NCBI RefSeq assembly: GCF_000739375.1
Contig: NZ_CP006704.1
Span: 5,518,001 to 5,582,000, forward strand
Source of the DNA: Comamonas testosteroni TK102
Lineage (GTDB): Bacteria; Pseudomonadota; Gammaproteobacteria; Burkholderiales; Burkholderiaceae_C
Length of the DNA stretch: 64,000 nt
Direction: 5' to 3'
The position numbers and the translations under genes are program-made. Below are positions 26,906-35,258 of this stretch, piece by piece. The notes beneath the pieces are model-generated. The model saw only the letters and a program-made list of their open reading frames with translations. It was not told where the DNA came from and did not search any database. How positions within the stretch are numbered: position 1 is the stretch's first letter; each line of letters begins with the position of its first letter.

Positions 26906-26990
26906 CCCCTGAGGCGCTTGCGCGCCCGGGCGGCCCCCGCCTTCCACGGCCTCGCTGCGGGGTGTCATGCCCCTGGCCTGCCGACACCGA
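26905..26990 (+). repeat. Degenerate GC-rich intergenic repeat (family 1, copy B)
   Basis: CCCCTGAGGCGCTTGCGCGCC at the DUF3297 stop codon and CGGCCTCGCTGCGGGG at about 26947-26962 match the two conserved halves of the family seen at 41058-41132. The middle has diverged. Confidence 0.5.
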
Positions 26991-27004
26991 CTCGGGCCGT
27001 GCTC

Positions 27005-27100
27005 CAATAAAAAGAGCTGTTTGCGCTTTATTTACAAGGGTTTCAAATGCTTTCAGCGATGAAACCAAGTAATACATGCGCTAACAGCTCTTTTTTAATG
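27005..27100. repeat. AT-rich palindromic repeat (family 2, copy R2), probable bidirectional terminator
   Basis: The outer arms pair over about 18 bp with one mismatch (AAAAAGAGCTGTTTGCGC at 27009-27026 with 27078-27096), and an inner GGTTTCA/TGAAACC pair lies near the centre. A-runs on the left and T-runs on the right suit termination in both directions between the convergent DUF3297 and hmp genes. The core is shared with 21638-21740. Confidence 0.75.
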
Positions 27101-27113
27101 AGCATTCACTCAA

Positions 27114-28292
27114 TCAAGCCAGGGCTTCTGCCGGGCCGAAGAACTCGTAGTGCACCTGGGCGTCGGGCACGCCCAGCTCGCGCAGCGACTGCTTGACGCT
27201 GCGCATGAAGCCGCGCGGCCCCAGGAAGTAGACATCGGCATCGCGCGACGCGGGCAACCACTGGGCCAGTCGGTCGGTGCTCAGCAGGCCCTGGGCATCG
27301 ACCTCGTCGCCGGCATCCGCCTGGTCGTAGCAATAGCGGCGCGTGAGCTGCTCGTGGCGGCTGGCCAGCGCATCGATCTTCTCGCGGAAGGCATGCACGC
27401 CGCGATCGCGCGCGCAGTGGATAAAGGTGATCTCGCGACCCGTGGGCAGCGCGGCCTGCAGCATGGGCAGCGTGGGCGTGATGCCCACGCCGCCGCTGAT
27501 CAGCACCAGAGGCCTGGCGCCGGCCTGCAGGGTGAAATGGCCGGCCGGCGGAAACAGCTCCAGCGTATCGCCCACGTGCAACTGGTCGTGCAGATGGCTG
27601 GAGACCTTGCCTCCGGCCTCGCGCTTGACGCTGATGCGATAGCTCCTGCCGTTCGCAGCTGCCGACAGCGAATAGTTGCGGCGCTGCTCCAGGCCGTCGA
27701 CCACCACGCGCAAGCCGATGTACTGGCCGGGCTGATGGGTGATCACCGCGCCGCCGTCCGCAGGCTCCAGATAGAACGAGGTGATCTCGGCCGATTCGAC
27801 CTGCTTTTGCACCAGCTTGAAGGCGCGCGCACCGCGCCAGCCGCCTTCGGCCGCCGCCGTCTGCTCGTACACGCTGCGCTCGGCCGCGATCAGGATGTCG
27901 GCCAGCTGTTGATAGGCCGCCGCCCAGGCAGCGATCACCTCGTCCGTGGCAATCTCGGCACCCAGCACTTCGCGAATGGCGCGCAGCAGACAGGCCCCCA
28001 CGATGGGGTAATGCTCGGCCTGCACCTGCAGTGCCACATGCTTGTTGATGATCTGGGCGGGCAGATTGCCCAGGTTTTCCAGGCGGTCGATGTTCTTGGC
28101 ATACATCAGCACGCTGTGCGCCAGAGCACGCGGCTGGGCACCGCTTTGCTGGTGCGCCTGGTTGAACAGCGGGCGCACCTCGGGGTATTCGCCCAGCATG
28201 GTCTGGTAGAAATGCGTGATCAGCGCCTCGCCGCCGGTTTCCAGCAGCGGCACGGTGGCCTTGACGATCTCGCGTTGACGTTCGGTAAGCAT
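27114..28292 (-). CDS. hmp: Flavohemoglobin (nitric oxide dioxygenase)
   Basis: Hmp oxidises nitric oxide to nitrate with O2 and NAD(P)H in the cytoplasm. The 392-residue length is standard. The globin domain (about 1-138) has the proximal heme His in INKHVALQVQAEHYPIVG. The FAD domain (about 150-255) has RNYSLS and VSSHLHDQLHVGD, and the NAD domain (about 265-390) has ISGGVGITPTLPMLQ. AGGAG precedes the ATG. A consensus sigma-54 promoter and three NorR sites lie upstream, next to divergent norR, so expression should be induced by nitric oxide. Confidence 0.95.
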   Translation of the reverse strand: MLTERQREIVKATVPLLETGGEALITHFYQTMLGEYPEVRPLFNQAHQQSGAQPRALAHSVLMYAKNIDRLENLGNLPAQIINKHVALQVQAEHYPIVGACLLRAIREVLGAEIATDEVIAAWAAAYQQLADILIAAERSVYEQTAAAEGGWRGARAFKLVQKQVESAEITSFYLEPADGGAVITHQPGQYIGLRVVVDGLEQRRNYSLSAAANGRSYRISVKREAGGKVSSHLHDQLHVGDTLELFPPAGHFTLQAGARPLVLISGGVGITPTLPMLQAALPTGREITFIHCARDRGVHAFREKIDALASRHEQLTRRYCYDQADAGDEVDAQGLLSTDRLAQWLPASRDADVYFLGPRGFMRSVKQSLRELGVPDAQVHYEFFGPAEALA

Positions 28293-28342
28293 GCAAATCT
28301 CCTGGTTGCTGCCTTGCCAGCTGCAAGGCTTGTACCAGTGAG

Positions 28343-28358
28343 TGCAAGCGGCGTGCCA
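28343..28358 (-). promoter_or_regulatory. Sigma-54 (-24/-12) promoter of hmp
   Basis: On the minus strand the sequence is TGGCAC-GCCGC-TTGCA, an exact match to the sigma-54 consensus TGGCAC-N5-TTGCA. It lies about 50 bp upstream of the hmp start codon and downstream of the NorR sites, the expected order for enhancer-dependent activation. Confidence 0.92.
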
Positions 28359-28399
28359 GCCTCAATACCACTGCAAAACAATGGCTTGCAGAAGTATGC

Positions 28400-28456
28400 G
28401 TCAATATGACATTGCTCAATTGATGTCTTTTTGACACCTAACGCTGTCGTTATGAC
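28400..28456. promoter_or_regulatory. Three NorR enhancer sites
   Basis: Three GT-N7-AC motifs occur at 28400-28410 (GTCAATATGAC), 28425-28435 (GTCTTTTTGAC) and 28446-28456 (GTCGTTATGAC). All fit GTC-N5-GAC, close to the known NorR site. As in E. coli norVW there are three. Site 3 covers the norR start codon at 28452, which suggests autoregulation. Confidence 0.9.
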
Positions 28457-30038
28457 AACCTCCCATATTCTCAACGCTGTCAGCCCGCTGATCGCCGATC
28501 TGGCCCAGGACCTACCCGAGCGCGAACGCCTGCGCCGTCTGCTGGCCGCGCTGCGCAATCTGCTGCCCGCCGATGCCGTCGCCCTGCTGAAGCTGGAAGG
28601 CGAATGGCTGCGCCCCATGGCGATCGACGGCCTGATGCCGGACACGCTGGGCCGACGCTTTCGCCTCGCCGAGCATCCGCGCTTTGCCCAGCTGCTGGCG
28701 GCCGGCCAGGCCATGCGCTTCGAGCCCGACAGCCCCCTGCCCGACCCCTATGACGGGCTGGTAGCGCACAAGGGCCAGGCCATCAGCGAGCTGCATGTGC
28801 ATGACTGCATGGGCTGCGTGCTGCAGCTGGGCGGCCTGCCCTGGGGCCTGCTGACGCTGGACGCGCTGGAGCCGCGCCGCTTTGCCGACCCTGCGGCCCT
28901 GGCCATGCTGCAGGCCTTCAGCAATCTGGCTGCGGCCACCGTGGCCACGGCCGAGCGCGTGCACCAGCTGTCCCAGCTCGCGCGCGGCGCCGCCGGCTCG
29001 GGTAGCCCCGCCGCACCGCCGGAACGCGGACTGCAGGGCGCAAGCCCTGTCATGCGCCAGCTGCAGAAAGACATTGCCCTGGTCGCCGCCAGCGATCTTT
29101 GCGTGCTCATCACCGGCGAAACCGGCACCGGCAAGGAGCTGGTGGCCCAGGCCGTGCATGCGCAGTCGGGCCGGGCCGGCAAGCCCATGATCAGCATCAA
29201 CTGCGCGGCCCTGCCCGACAACCTGGTCGAGAGCGAGCTGTTCGGCCATGTGCGCGGGGCCTTCACGGGAGCGCTGAGCGAGCGCAGCGGCAAGTTCGAG
29301 CAGGCGCATCAGGGCACGCTGTTTCTGGACGAGGTCGGCGAACTATCGCTGCCCGTGCAGGCCAAGCTGCTGCGCGTGCTGCAAAGCGGCCAGCTGCAGC
29401 GCCTGGGTTCGGACCGGGAGCATCATGTGGATGTACGCGTGATCGCCGCCACCAACCGCGACCTGGCTGCGGAAGTCAGCGCCGGGCGCATGCGCGCGGA
29501 CTTCTATCACCGCCTCAACGTCTATCCGCTCAATGTGCCGCCGCTGCGCGAGCGCGACAGCGATGTGCTGCAGCTGGCGGGCTATTTCCTCGAGGAGAAC
29601 CGCTCCAGGCTCAGGCTGGGAGGCCTGCGCCTCGATGCAGCCGCACAGGCAGCCTTGCTCAATCGCAGCTGGCCCGGCAATGTGCGCGAGCTTGAACACT
29701 GCATCAGCCGTGCCGTGCTCAGGGCCCTGAGCCGCCATGACGGCAGCGCCAGCCGCGCCGGCGCCCGGCTGCGCATCGTGACGCTGGGGCTTGCCGATCT
29801 CTGGGAGCGGACCGAGGCGCCTGCCCCCGGACAGACTGCGGCCGCCAGCGACCCGGCCACACCGGCAGCGGCGCCCGAGGCCGGCCTGCGCGCCGCCGTC
29901 AGCGCCTATGAGCGCCATCTGGTCAGCGCCAGCCTGGCCCGCCACCGGGGCAGCTGGGCCGCCGCAGCGCGCGAGCTGCAGCTCGATCGCGCCAATCTCC
30001 AGCGCCTGGCCAGGCGGCTGGAGATAGACAGGCCTTGA
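28452..30038 (+). CDS. norR: Nitric oxide-responsive sigma-54-dependent activator
   Basis: A 528-residue enhancer-binding protein. The N-terminal GAF domain (about 15-175) would hold the non-heme iron that senses NO. The central AAA+ domain (about 195-430) has Walker A GETGTGKE, the sigma-54 contact loop GAFTGALSERSGKFEQAHQG and Walker B LFLDEVGEL. The C-terminal Fis-type helix-turn-helix is AARELQLDRANLQRLARRL. The start at 28452 is chosen over 28431, where the frame would run through NorR site 2. It is divergent from hmp, its evident target. The stop abuts the FKBP gene stop. Confidence 0.92.
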   Translation: MTTSHILNAVSPLIADLAQDLPERERLRRLLAALRNLLPADAVALLKLEGEWLRPMAIDGLMPDTLGRRFRLAEHPRFAQLLAAGQAMRFEPDSPLPDPYDGLVAHKGQAISELHVHDCMGCVLQLGGLPWGLLTLDALEPRRFADPAALAMLQAFSNLAAATVATAERVHQLSQLARGAAGSGSPAAPPERGLQGASPVMRQLQKDIALVAASDLCVLITGETGTGKELVAQAVHAQSGRAGKPMISINCAALPDNLVESELFGHVRGAFTGALSERSGKFEQAHQGTLFLDEVGELSLPVQAKLLRVLQSGQLQRLGSDREHHVDVRVIAATNRDLAAEVSAGRMRADFYHRLNVYPLNVPPLRERDSDVLQLAGYFLEENRSRLRLGGLRLDAAAQAALLNRSWPGNVRELEHCISRAVLRALSRHDGSASRAGARLRIVTLGLADLWERTEAPAPGQTAAASDPATPAAAPEAGLRAAVSAYERHLVSASLARHRGSWAAAARELQLDRANLQRLARRLEIDRP

Positions 30039-30449
30039 TCAGCGGCCCTGGATGCCCAGCAGCTCCACGTCGAAGTTCAGCGTGGCATTGGGCGGCACGG
30101 CTCGACCCGCGCCGCGTGTGCCGTAGGCAATGGCTGGCGGGCAGGTGAACTTGGCCTTGCCGCCGACCTTCATCTTCTGCACGCCCTCGGTCCAGCAGGG
30201 GATCACGCCATTGAGCGGGAACTCGATGGGCTGCTTGCGGGCATAGGAGCTGTCGAACTCCTTGCCGGTATCGGGGAAGTAGCCGCGGTAGTGCACCTTG
30301 ACGGTGTCCGTCGCCTTGGGGCTGGGGCCCGTGCCTTCGACCTGGCTTTCATAGACCAGCCCGCTGGCAGTGGTGACCGGCGCAGCATGAACCGCTGCGC
30401 CAGCACCCATGGCCCATACAAGCCCGATCACGGTGATTGCGTTTTTCAT
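30039..30449 (-). CDS. FKBP-type peptidyl-prolyl cis-trans isomerase, exported
   Basis: A 136-residue single-domain FKBP with a signal peptide (about residues 1-22, ends AAVHA). The FKBP fold shows KVHYRGYFPDTGKEFDSSYA, PIEFPLNGVIPCWTEGVQKM, GKAKFTCPPAIAYGTRGAG and PNATLNFDVELLGI, with active-site aromatic and Asp positions intact. It probably assists folding in the periplasm. The gene converges with norR with no intervening base and lies 90 bp downstream of the class V aminotransferase gene, separated by a hairpin. Confidence 0.9.
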   Translation of the reverse strand: MKNAITVIGLVWAMGAGAAVHAAPVTTASGLVYESQVEGTGPSPKATDTVKVHYRGYFPDTGKEFDSSYARKQPIEFPLNGVIPCWTEGVQKMKVGGKAKFTCPPAIAYGTRGAGRAVPPNATLNFDVELLGIQGR

Positions 30450-30470
30450 ATCGGATGCGCTGAATGAACA

Positions 30471-30496
30471 AAACCCGACTTTAGTACGAAGTCGGG
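30471..30496 (-). terminator. Terminator-like hairpin after the class V aminotransferase gene
   Basis: CCCGACTT (30474-30481) pairs with AAGTCGGG (30489-30496) across a 7-nt loop. On the minus strand it is followed by TTTTG. It lies 43 bp past the aminotransferase stop codon, just upstream of the FKBP gene. Confidence 0.55.
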
Positions 30497-30538
30497 CCGG
30501 AAAAATGTCACGGCAGCCATGCTGCCGGCTGCATTGAC

Positions 30539-31681
30539 TCAGATCAGGGCAATGCCGATATCGTCCAGCGCCTTGGACAGATGCGCCACGGAGCGATCCG
30601 AGTCATGCCATTTGTCCAGGCCGAACAGGCCGATGCGGAAGGTCTTGAAGTCCGGGCCTTCATCGCATTGCAGCGGCACGCCCGAGGCGGTCTGCAGGCC
30701 GACCTTGAGAAAGGCGCGCCCGCTCTGGATTTCCGCATCCGTGGTGTAGCTGACAACCACGCCGGGAGCCTTGTAGCCCTCGGCCGCCACGCTGGGAAAG
30801 CCGCGCGACTGCAGCAGCTCGCGCACCTTGCGCCCCAGCTCCATCTGTTCTTCGCGCACCTTGGCAAAGCCGTACTCGCGCGTCTCCAGCATCACGTCAC
30901 GCAGGCGCAGCAGCGCATCCGTGGGCATGGTGGTGTGATAGGCATGCTGGCCTTTTTCGTAACCCTCGGCAATCTGCATCCACTTCTTCAGATCGCAGGA
31001 GAAGCTGGAGCTTTGCGTGTGCTCTATGGCCTCGCGGGCACGCGCCGAGAGCATGACCATGGCGCAGCAAGGCGAGCTGCTCCAGCCCTTTTGCGGCGCC
31101 GAGATCAGCACGTCCACGCCGGTTTTCTCCATATCGACCCACATGGCGCCCGAGGCGACGCAATCCAGCACGAACAGCGCGCCGACCTCGTGCGCGGCAT
31201 CGGCGACGGTGCGCAGGTATTCGTCGGGCAGCATGATGCCGCTGGCCGTTTCCACATGCGGGGCAAACACCACCTTGGGGCGCTCCACGCGAATGGTCTC
31301 GGCCACATCCTCCGCCGGGCATGGCGCCCAGGGATCCTGGCTGCCCTCGCCCTGCTTGCGCGCCTTGCAGACCACGGAGCCGCCGCCCAGGCCTGCATCG
31401 GCATCGAAGATCTGCGTCCAGCGGTAGCTGAACCAGCCGTTGCGCACGATCAGCACCCGCTCGCGGTTGGCGAACTGGCGCGCCACGGCTTCCATGCCGA
31501 AAGTGCCGCTGCCAGGAATCAGCACGGCCGTGTTGGCGTGATAGACATCCTTGAGCATGCCCAGGATGTCCTGCATCACACCCACGAACTTCTTGGACAT
31601 GTGGTTGAGCGCTCGGTCGGTGTAGACCACCGAGAATTCAAGCAGGCCATCGGGATCGACGTCGGGCAAAAGTCCGGGCAT
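30539..31681 (-). CDS. Class V aminotransferase (serine-glyoxylate / alanine-glyoxylate type)
   Basis: A 380-residue PLP enzyme. The start MPGLLPDVDPDGLLEFSVVY at 31681 has GGAG 7 bp upstream. The cofactor Lys is in DVLISAPQKGWSSSPCCAMV near residue 195, preceded by FVLDCVASGAMWVDM with the PLP-contacting Asp. The fold and length match serine-glyoxylate and alanine-glyoxylate aminotransferases; 2-aminoethylphosphonate transaminase is a related alternative. The next gene upstream on the same strand is the acyl-CoA carboxylase (gap 211 bp), but separate promoters are likely. Confidence 0.8.
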   Translation of the reverse strand: MPGLLPDVDPDGLLEFSVVYTDRALNHMSKKFVGVMQDILGMLKDVYHANTAVLIPGSGTFGMEAVARQFANRERVLIVRNGWFSYRWTQIFDADAGLGGGSVVCKARKQGEGSQDPWAPCPAEDVAETIRVERPKVVFAPHVETASGIMLPDEYLRTVADAAHEVGALFVLDCVASGAMWVDMEKTGVDVLISAPQKGWSSSPCCAMVMLSARAREAIEHTQSSSFSCDLKKWMQIAEGYEKGQHAYHTTMPTDALLRLRDVMLETREYGFAKVREEQMELGRKVRELLQSRGFPSVAAEGYKAPGVVVSYTTDAEIQSGRAFLKVGLQTASGVPLQCDEGPDFKTFRIGLFGLDKWHDSDRSVAHLSKALDDIGIALI

Positions 31682-31815
31682 GGGATATCTCCAATCGCAA
31701 ATACTGGGCAATCAAAAACACCCCGGAGCAGCCGTTGGGCCGCCGGGGCGCTGGTGCAAGACATTCAGCTTAGCATGAGCCGGAATATGGTTTTGCGTAT
31801 GCAGTTCATATCAAA

Positions 31816-31850
31816 AACATGAGCTGAAAGCGCTTTATGGGTCGGAGATT
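31816..31850 (+). repeat. Short intergenic repeat, family 3 copy b
   Basis: GAGCTGAAAGCGCTTTATGG and the following GTCGGAGATT resemble the minus strand of 4772-4808. It lies in the 211-bp gap between the carboxylase and aminotransferase genes, which also has a GC-rich hairpin candidate near 31722-31750. No gene is seen in this gap. Confidence 0.45.
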
Positions 31851-31892
31851 GCAACCGATTAAACGTTGAAATTTCGATGCCCCCATCAGCGT

Positions 31893-34800
31893 TTACCATG
31901 TGTCCACAAAGCGGCTGCCTTCCTCGCGCAGGCGCGCACCGGCCAGGCCGCGCACCAGCCAGGCGCGGGTCTCCGCGGGGTCGATGACGGCATCGACTTC
32001 CAGCGTGGCCGCCATGTGCATGGCCTCGCCATGTGCGTATTGCTGGGCCAGCAGCTTCTCGAACAGCGACTCGCGCTGCGCGCCCTCGGGCAGGGCTTCG
32101 AGCTCCTTGCGAAAGCCCAGCCGCACTGCCCCTTCCAGCCCCATGGCGCCGAACTCGCCCGTGGGCCAGGCCACATTGAAGATGGGCGCATGGAAGCTGC
32201 CCGCCGTCATGCCCATGGCGCCCAGGCCGTAGCCCTTGCGCAGCACCACGCTGAAGTACGGGACGCGCAGCTTGGCCGCCATGACGAACAGCCGGCTGAC
32301 ATGGCGCACCTGGGCGGTTTTCTCGATCTCCGGCCCCACCATGAAGCCGGGCGTGTCGACCAGGCTGACGATGGCGATGCCGTGGGCATTGCACAGCTGC
32401 ATGAAGCGCGCCGCCTTGTCCGCCGCATCGGCATCGATGGCACCGCCCAGATGGCCCGGGTTGTTGGCCATCAGCCCCACGGGCCGGCCCTCGATGCGCG
32501 CCAGCGCCGTGTGGATGCCGACGCCGAAGCCGACTCTCAGCATCAGCAGGCTGCCCTCGTCCACCAGCCCGGCCATGGCGGCGCGGGTGTCGTAGGCACG
32601 CAGGCGATTCTCGGGCACGACGTGGCGCAGCAGACGCTGGTCGGGCTCGGACCATTGGTCGATGCGCCCCTGGAAGAAGGACAGATAGTGCCTGGCCGCC
32701 GCCACGGCCTGGGCCTCGTCGTCGACCAGGATGTCGATCACGCCATTCGCATGCTGCACGCTGGCGGGGCCGACTTCCTCGGGCCGGAAGACACCCAGGC
32801 CGCCGCCCTCGATCATGGCCGGTCCGCCCATGCCGATATTGCTGCTGCGCGTGGCGATGATCACATCGCTGCAACCCAGCAGCGCGGCATTGCCTGCAAA
32901 GCAGCGGCCGTGGGTGATGCCCACCACGGGCACCTGACCCGAAAGCGCCGCATAGGCCGCGAAGGTATGCACATGCAGGCCCGCAACCACGGGGGTATCG
33001 GTATCGCCGGGCCTGCCGCCGCCGCCTTCGGCAAACAGCACCACGGGCAGCTTCTGCTGCAGCGCGATGCCCAGCATGCGGTCGGTCTTGGCGTGATTGC
33101 GCGCCCCCTGGGTGCCGGCCAGCACCGTGGCGTCATAGGACATGACCACGGCGCGCGACCGTTCCGCGCCGAACTGGGCTGCATTGATGGAGCCCATGCC
33201 CGTCACCATGCCGTCGGCCGGTGTGTTGGCCACCAGATCGTCGAGGCTGCGCCTGCGTGTCTGCGCAGCAATCGCCAGCGCCCCGTACTCGATGAAGCTG
33301 CCTTCATCACAGAGATCAGCAATGTTTTCGCGCGCGCTGCGGCTGCCCTGGCCGTGGCGCCTGGCCATGGCCTCGGGCCGCGCGGCATCGAGCGTGAAGG
33401 CATGGCGATCCTTGACACGCTGCAGATCGACCCGGATGTGGCCCGGGTCCTGCCGCTGCGCCGCCACCTCGGCATGCGCCGCATCGCCCTGAACGGGCGC
33501 GAGCACCAGCAAGGCCTGGTCCTGCGCCACATAGCTGCCGGCCTCCGCCAACAGCACCTGGACCCGGCCCGCAGCCTGCGCGAACAACACATGCTGCATC
33601 TTCATGGCTTCGAGAATACCCAGCTCGGCGCCCTTGGCCACCGTCTCGCCCACCGCCACAGACCACTGCACGACCCTGGCGGGCATGGGAGCCAGCACTG
33701 CATTTTCAGGAGCTTGATGCGCTTGGTATACATTGTTTTCAGACTCAAAAGTATCTGAATTCTTTGAATGACTTGCGCTTGAAGCTATCTTTTCTGCAGC
33801 CTCCACCAGCTGCGGCAGGACCTCTTCGAGCCAGCGCGTGTGCACGGTCTGCTCCCGCATCTCGGGCCGCCGGGCCAGGGCCTGCAGCAGCGGCAGATTG
33901 GTGGCAAGGCCCGCAATGCGGCAGTCGGCCAGCGCGCGCCGGGAGCGGCGCAGCACATCCTCGAAACGCGGCGCGTGGCTGTGCACGACGAGCTTGGCCA
34001 GCAAGGTGTCGTAGTGCGGCGACGGACTGGCCCCCTGCTGCGCATGACCGTCCAGGCGTATGCCCGGCCCTTGCGGCCAGTGCAGCTCGGCAATGCGGCC
34101 GCCGCCGGGGCGGGAGTGGCCCTGGGCATCCAGGGTTTCGGCATTGATGCGCCACTGCATGGCATAGCCTCGCGGCCTGGGCGGGGCATTCACATTCAGG
34201 CCCAGGTCGGCAAAGTGCTCGCCCGCCGCAATGCGGATCTGGGCCTGCACCAGATCGACGCCAAAGACCTCTTCGGTAATCGTGTGCTCCACCTGCAGAC
34301 GCGGGTTGGCCTCGATGAACACATAGGGCAGGGACTCGGACTGCAGATCGACCAGAAACTCGAACGTGCCCAGACTTTCGTAGCGCAGCCTGGCTGCCAT
34401 GCGCAGCGCGTCCTCGGTGATGCGCTCGCGCAGCGGCTGCGTCAGGCTGGGGCTGGGTGCAATCTCCACCAGCTTCTGAAAGCGCCGCTGCAGCGTGCAT
34501 TCGCGCTCGCCCAGCGCCATCGGCCATTCGCTGCCGTCGCCCAGCAGCTGAATCTCGATATGGCGCGCGCCGCTCATCAGCCGCTCGACATAGACGCCGT
34601 CCACGCCGAAGGCTGCCTGGGCCTCGCTGCGGCAGCGCTGGTAGGCGGCCGCCACTTCTGCAGCCTCGGTGACTGCTCGCATGCCGCGCCCGCCGCCACC
34701 GCCGATGGCCTTGATCATGATGCCGCTGGCCCCGTCGGCCTGCTGGCGCGCAAAGAACTGCTGGGCCTGCTCCAGCGTCACGGCCTCGGGGCTGCCGGGC

Positions 34801-35189
34801 ATCAGGGGCACGCCGCATTGCTGCGCCAGCGCACGGGCCCTGGCCTTGTCGCCGAGAAGCGCCAGCTGCTCTGGCGTCGGGCCGATAAAGCGCAGGCCCG
34901 CTGCCGCACAGGCGCGCGCAAAGTCTGCGTTCTCGCTGAGAAAGCCATAGCCCGGGTGCAGCGCATCGCAACCGTGCTGCTGCGCAATCCGCAGCAGCTG
35001 CGCACCATCGAGATAGGCAGCCGGTCCGCTGGCGCCCAGTGCCTGCGCCTCGTCAGCGGCCTGCACATGCGCGGCCGCCGCATCATCGGCGGCGTACACC
35101 GCCAGGCTGGCAATGCCCAGCTCCTGCAGCGCTCGGATGATGCGCAGGGCGATTTCACCGCGGTTGGCGATCAGGACTTTCTTGAACAT
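31893..35189 (-). CDS. Single-chain acyl-CoA carboxylase (biotin carboxylase, BCCP, carboxyltransferase)
   Basis: A 1098-residue biotin-dependent carboxylase acting on an acyl-CoA. The biotin carboxylase half (about 1-455) starts [20 protein letters not shown] and has the ATP-grasp loop [14 protein letters not shown]. The biotin carrier (about 500-570) has the biotinyl Lys in [10 protein letters not shown]. The carboxyltransferase (about 610-1095) has [28 protein letters not shown] and [15 protein letters not shown]. The linker at residues 466-496 is Ser/Asn-rich, AT-rich at DNA level, and matches an intergenic repeat. Next to an acyl-CoA ligase and a TetR regulator, it probably carboxylates the ligase product. 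The substrate is unknown (acetyl-, propionyl- or a longer acyl-CoA). Confidence 0.9.
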   Translation of the reverse strand: MFKKVLIANRGEIALRIIRALQELGIASLAVYAADDAAAAHVQAADEAQALGASGPAAYLDGAQLLRIAQQHGCDALHPGYGFLSENADFARACAAAGLRFIGPTPEQLALLGDKARARALAQQCGVPLMPGSPEAVTLEQAQQFFARQQADGASGIMIKAIGGGGGRGMRAVTEAAEVAAAYQRCRSEAQAAFGVDGVYVERLMSGARHIEIQLLGDGSEWPMALGERECTLQRRFQKLVEIAPSPSLTQPLRERITEDALRMAARLRYESLGTFEFLVDLQSESLPYVFIEANPRLQVEHTITEEVFGVDLVQAQIRIAAGEHFADLGLNVNAPPRPRGYAMQWRINAETLDAQGHSRPGGGRIAELHWPQGPGIRLDGHAQQGASPSPHYDTLLAKLVVHSHAPRFEDVLRRSRRALADCRIAGLATNLPLLQALARRPEMREQTVHTRWLEEVLPQLVEAAEKIASSASHSKNSDTFESENNVYQAHQAPENAVLAPMPARVVQWSVAVGETVAKGAELGILEAMKMQHVLFAQAAGRVQVLLAEAGSYVAQDQALLVLAPVQGDAAHAEVAAQRQDPGHIRVDLQRVKDRHAFTLDAARPEAMARRHGQGSRSARENIADLCDEGSFIEYGALAIAAQTRRRSLDDLVANTPADGMVTGMGSINAAQFGAERSRAVVMSYDATVLAGTQGARNHAKTDRMLGIALQQKLPVVLFAEGGGGRPGDTDTPVVAGLHVHTFAAYAALSGQVPVVGITHGRCFAGNAALLGCSDVIIATRSSNIGMGGPAMIEGGGLGVFRPEEVGPASVQHANGVIDILVDDEAQAVAAARHYLSFFQGRIDQWSEPDQRLLRHVVPENRLRAYDTRAAMAGLVDEGSLLMLRVGFGVGIHTALARIEGRPVGLMANNPGHLGGAIDADAADKAARFMQLCNAHGIAIVSLVDTPGFMVGPEIEKTAQVRHVSRLFVMAAKLRVPYFSVVLRKGYGLGAMGMTAGSFHAPIFNVAWPTGEFGAMGLEGAVRLGFRKELEALPEGAQRESLFEKLLAQQYAHGEAMHMAATLEVDAVIDPAETRAWLVRGLAGARLREEGSRFVDTW
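33701..33795 (-). repeat. Palindromic repeat (family 2) inserted in frame in the carboxylase gene
   Basis: In gene sense it reads AAAAGATAGCTTCAAGCGCA at the left end and AAGCGCATCAAGCTC near the right end, with TTCAGA/TCTGAA pairing in the centre. Aligned with 27005-27100 it shares CAA-G--TTCA-AT-CTTT, then TGAAA-CAA-GTA-TAC and GCGC with AGCTC, in the same order. It is about 93 bp (31 codons) of low-GC sequence in a GC-rich gene and encodes the linker [20 protein letters not shown] and following residues just before the biotin carrier domain. Confidence 0.75.
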
Positions 35190-35200
35190 AGGACTCTCGT

Positions 35201-35258
35201 TTTAGTAGCTTTTAGCGCTCACCAATCAATGGTCACAACCACTTTTGATGCAAAAAAT
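35201..35258. repeat. Partial family 2 repeat between ligase and carboxylase genes
   Basis: TTTTAGTAGCTTTTAGCGCT resembles one arm of the AT-rich palindromic family (compare 21641-21660), followed by AT-rich sequence to the ligase stop codon. The second arm is not clear. It fills the 69-bp gap between two genes that are probably co-transcribed. Confidence 0.45.
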
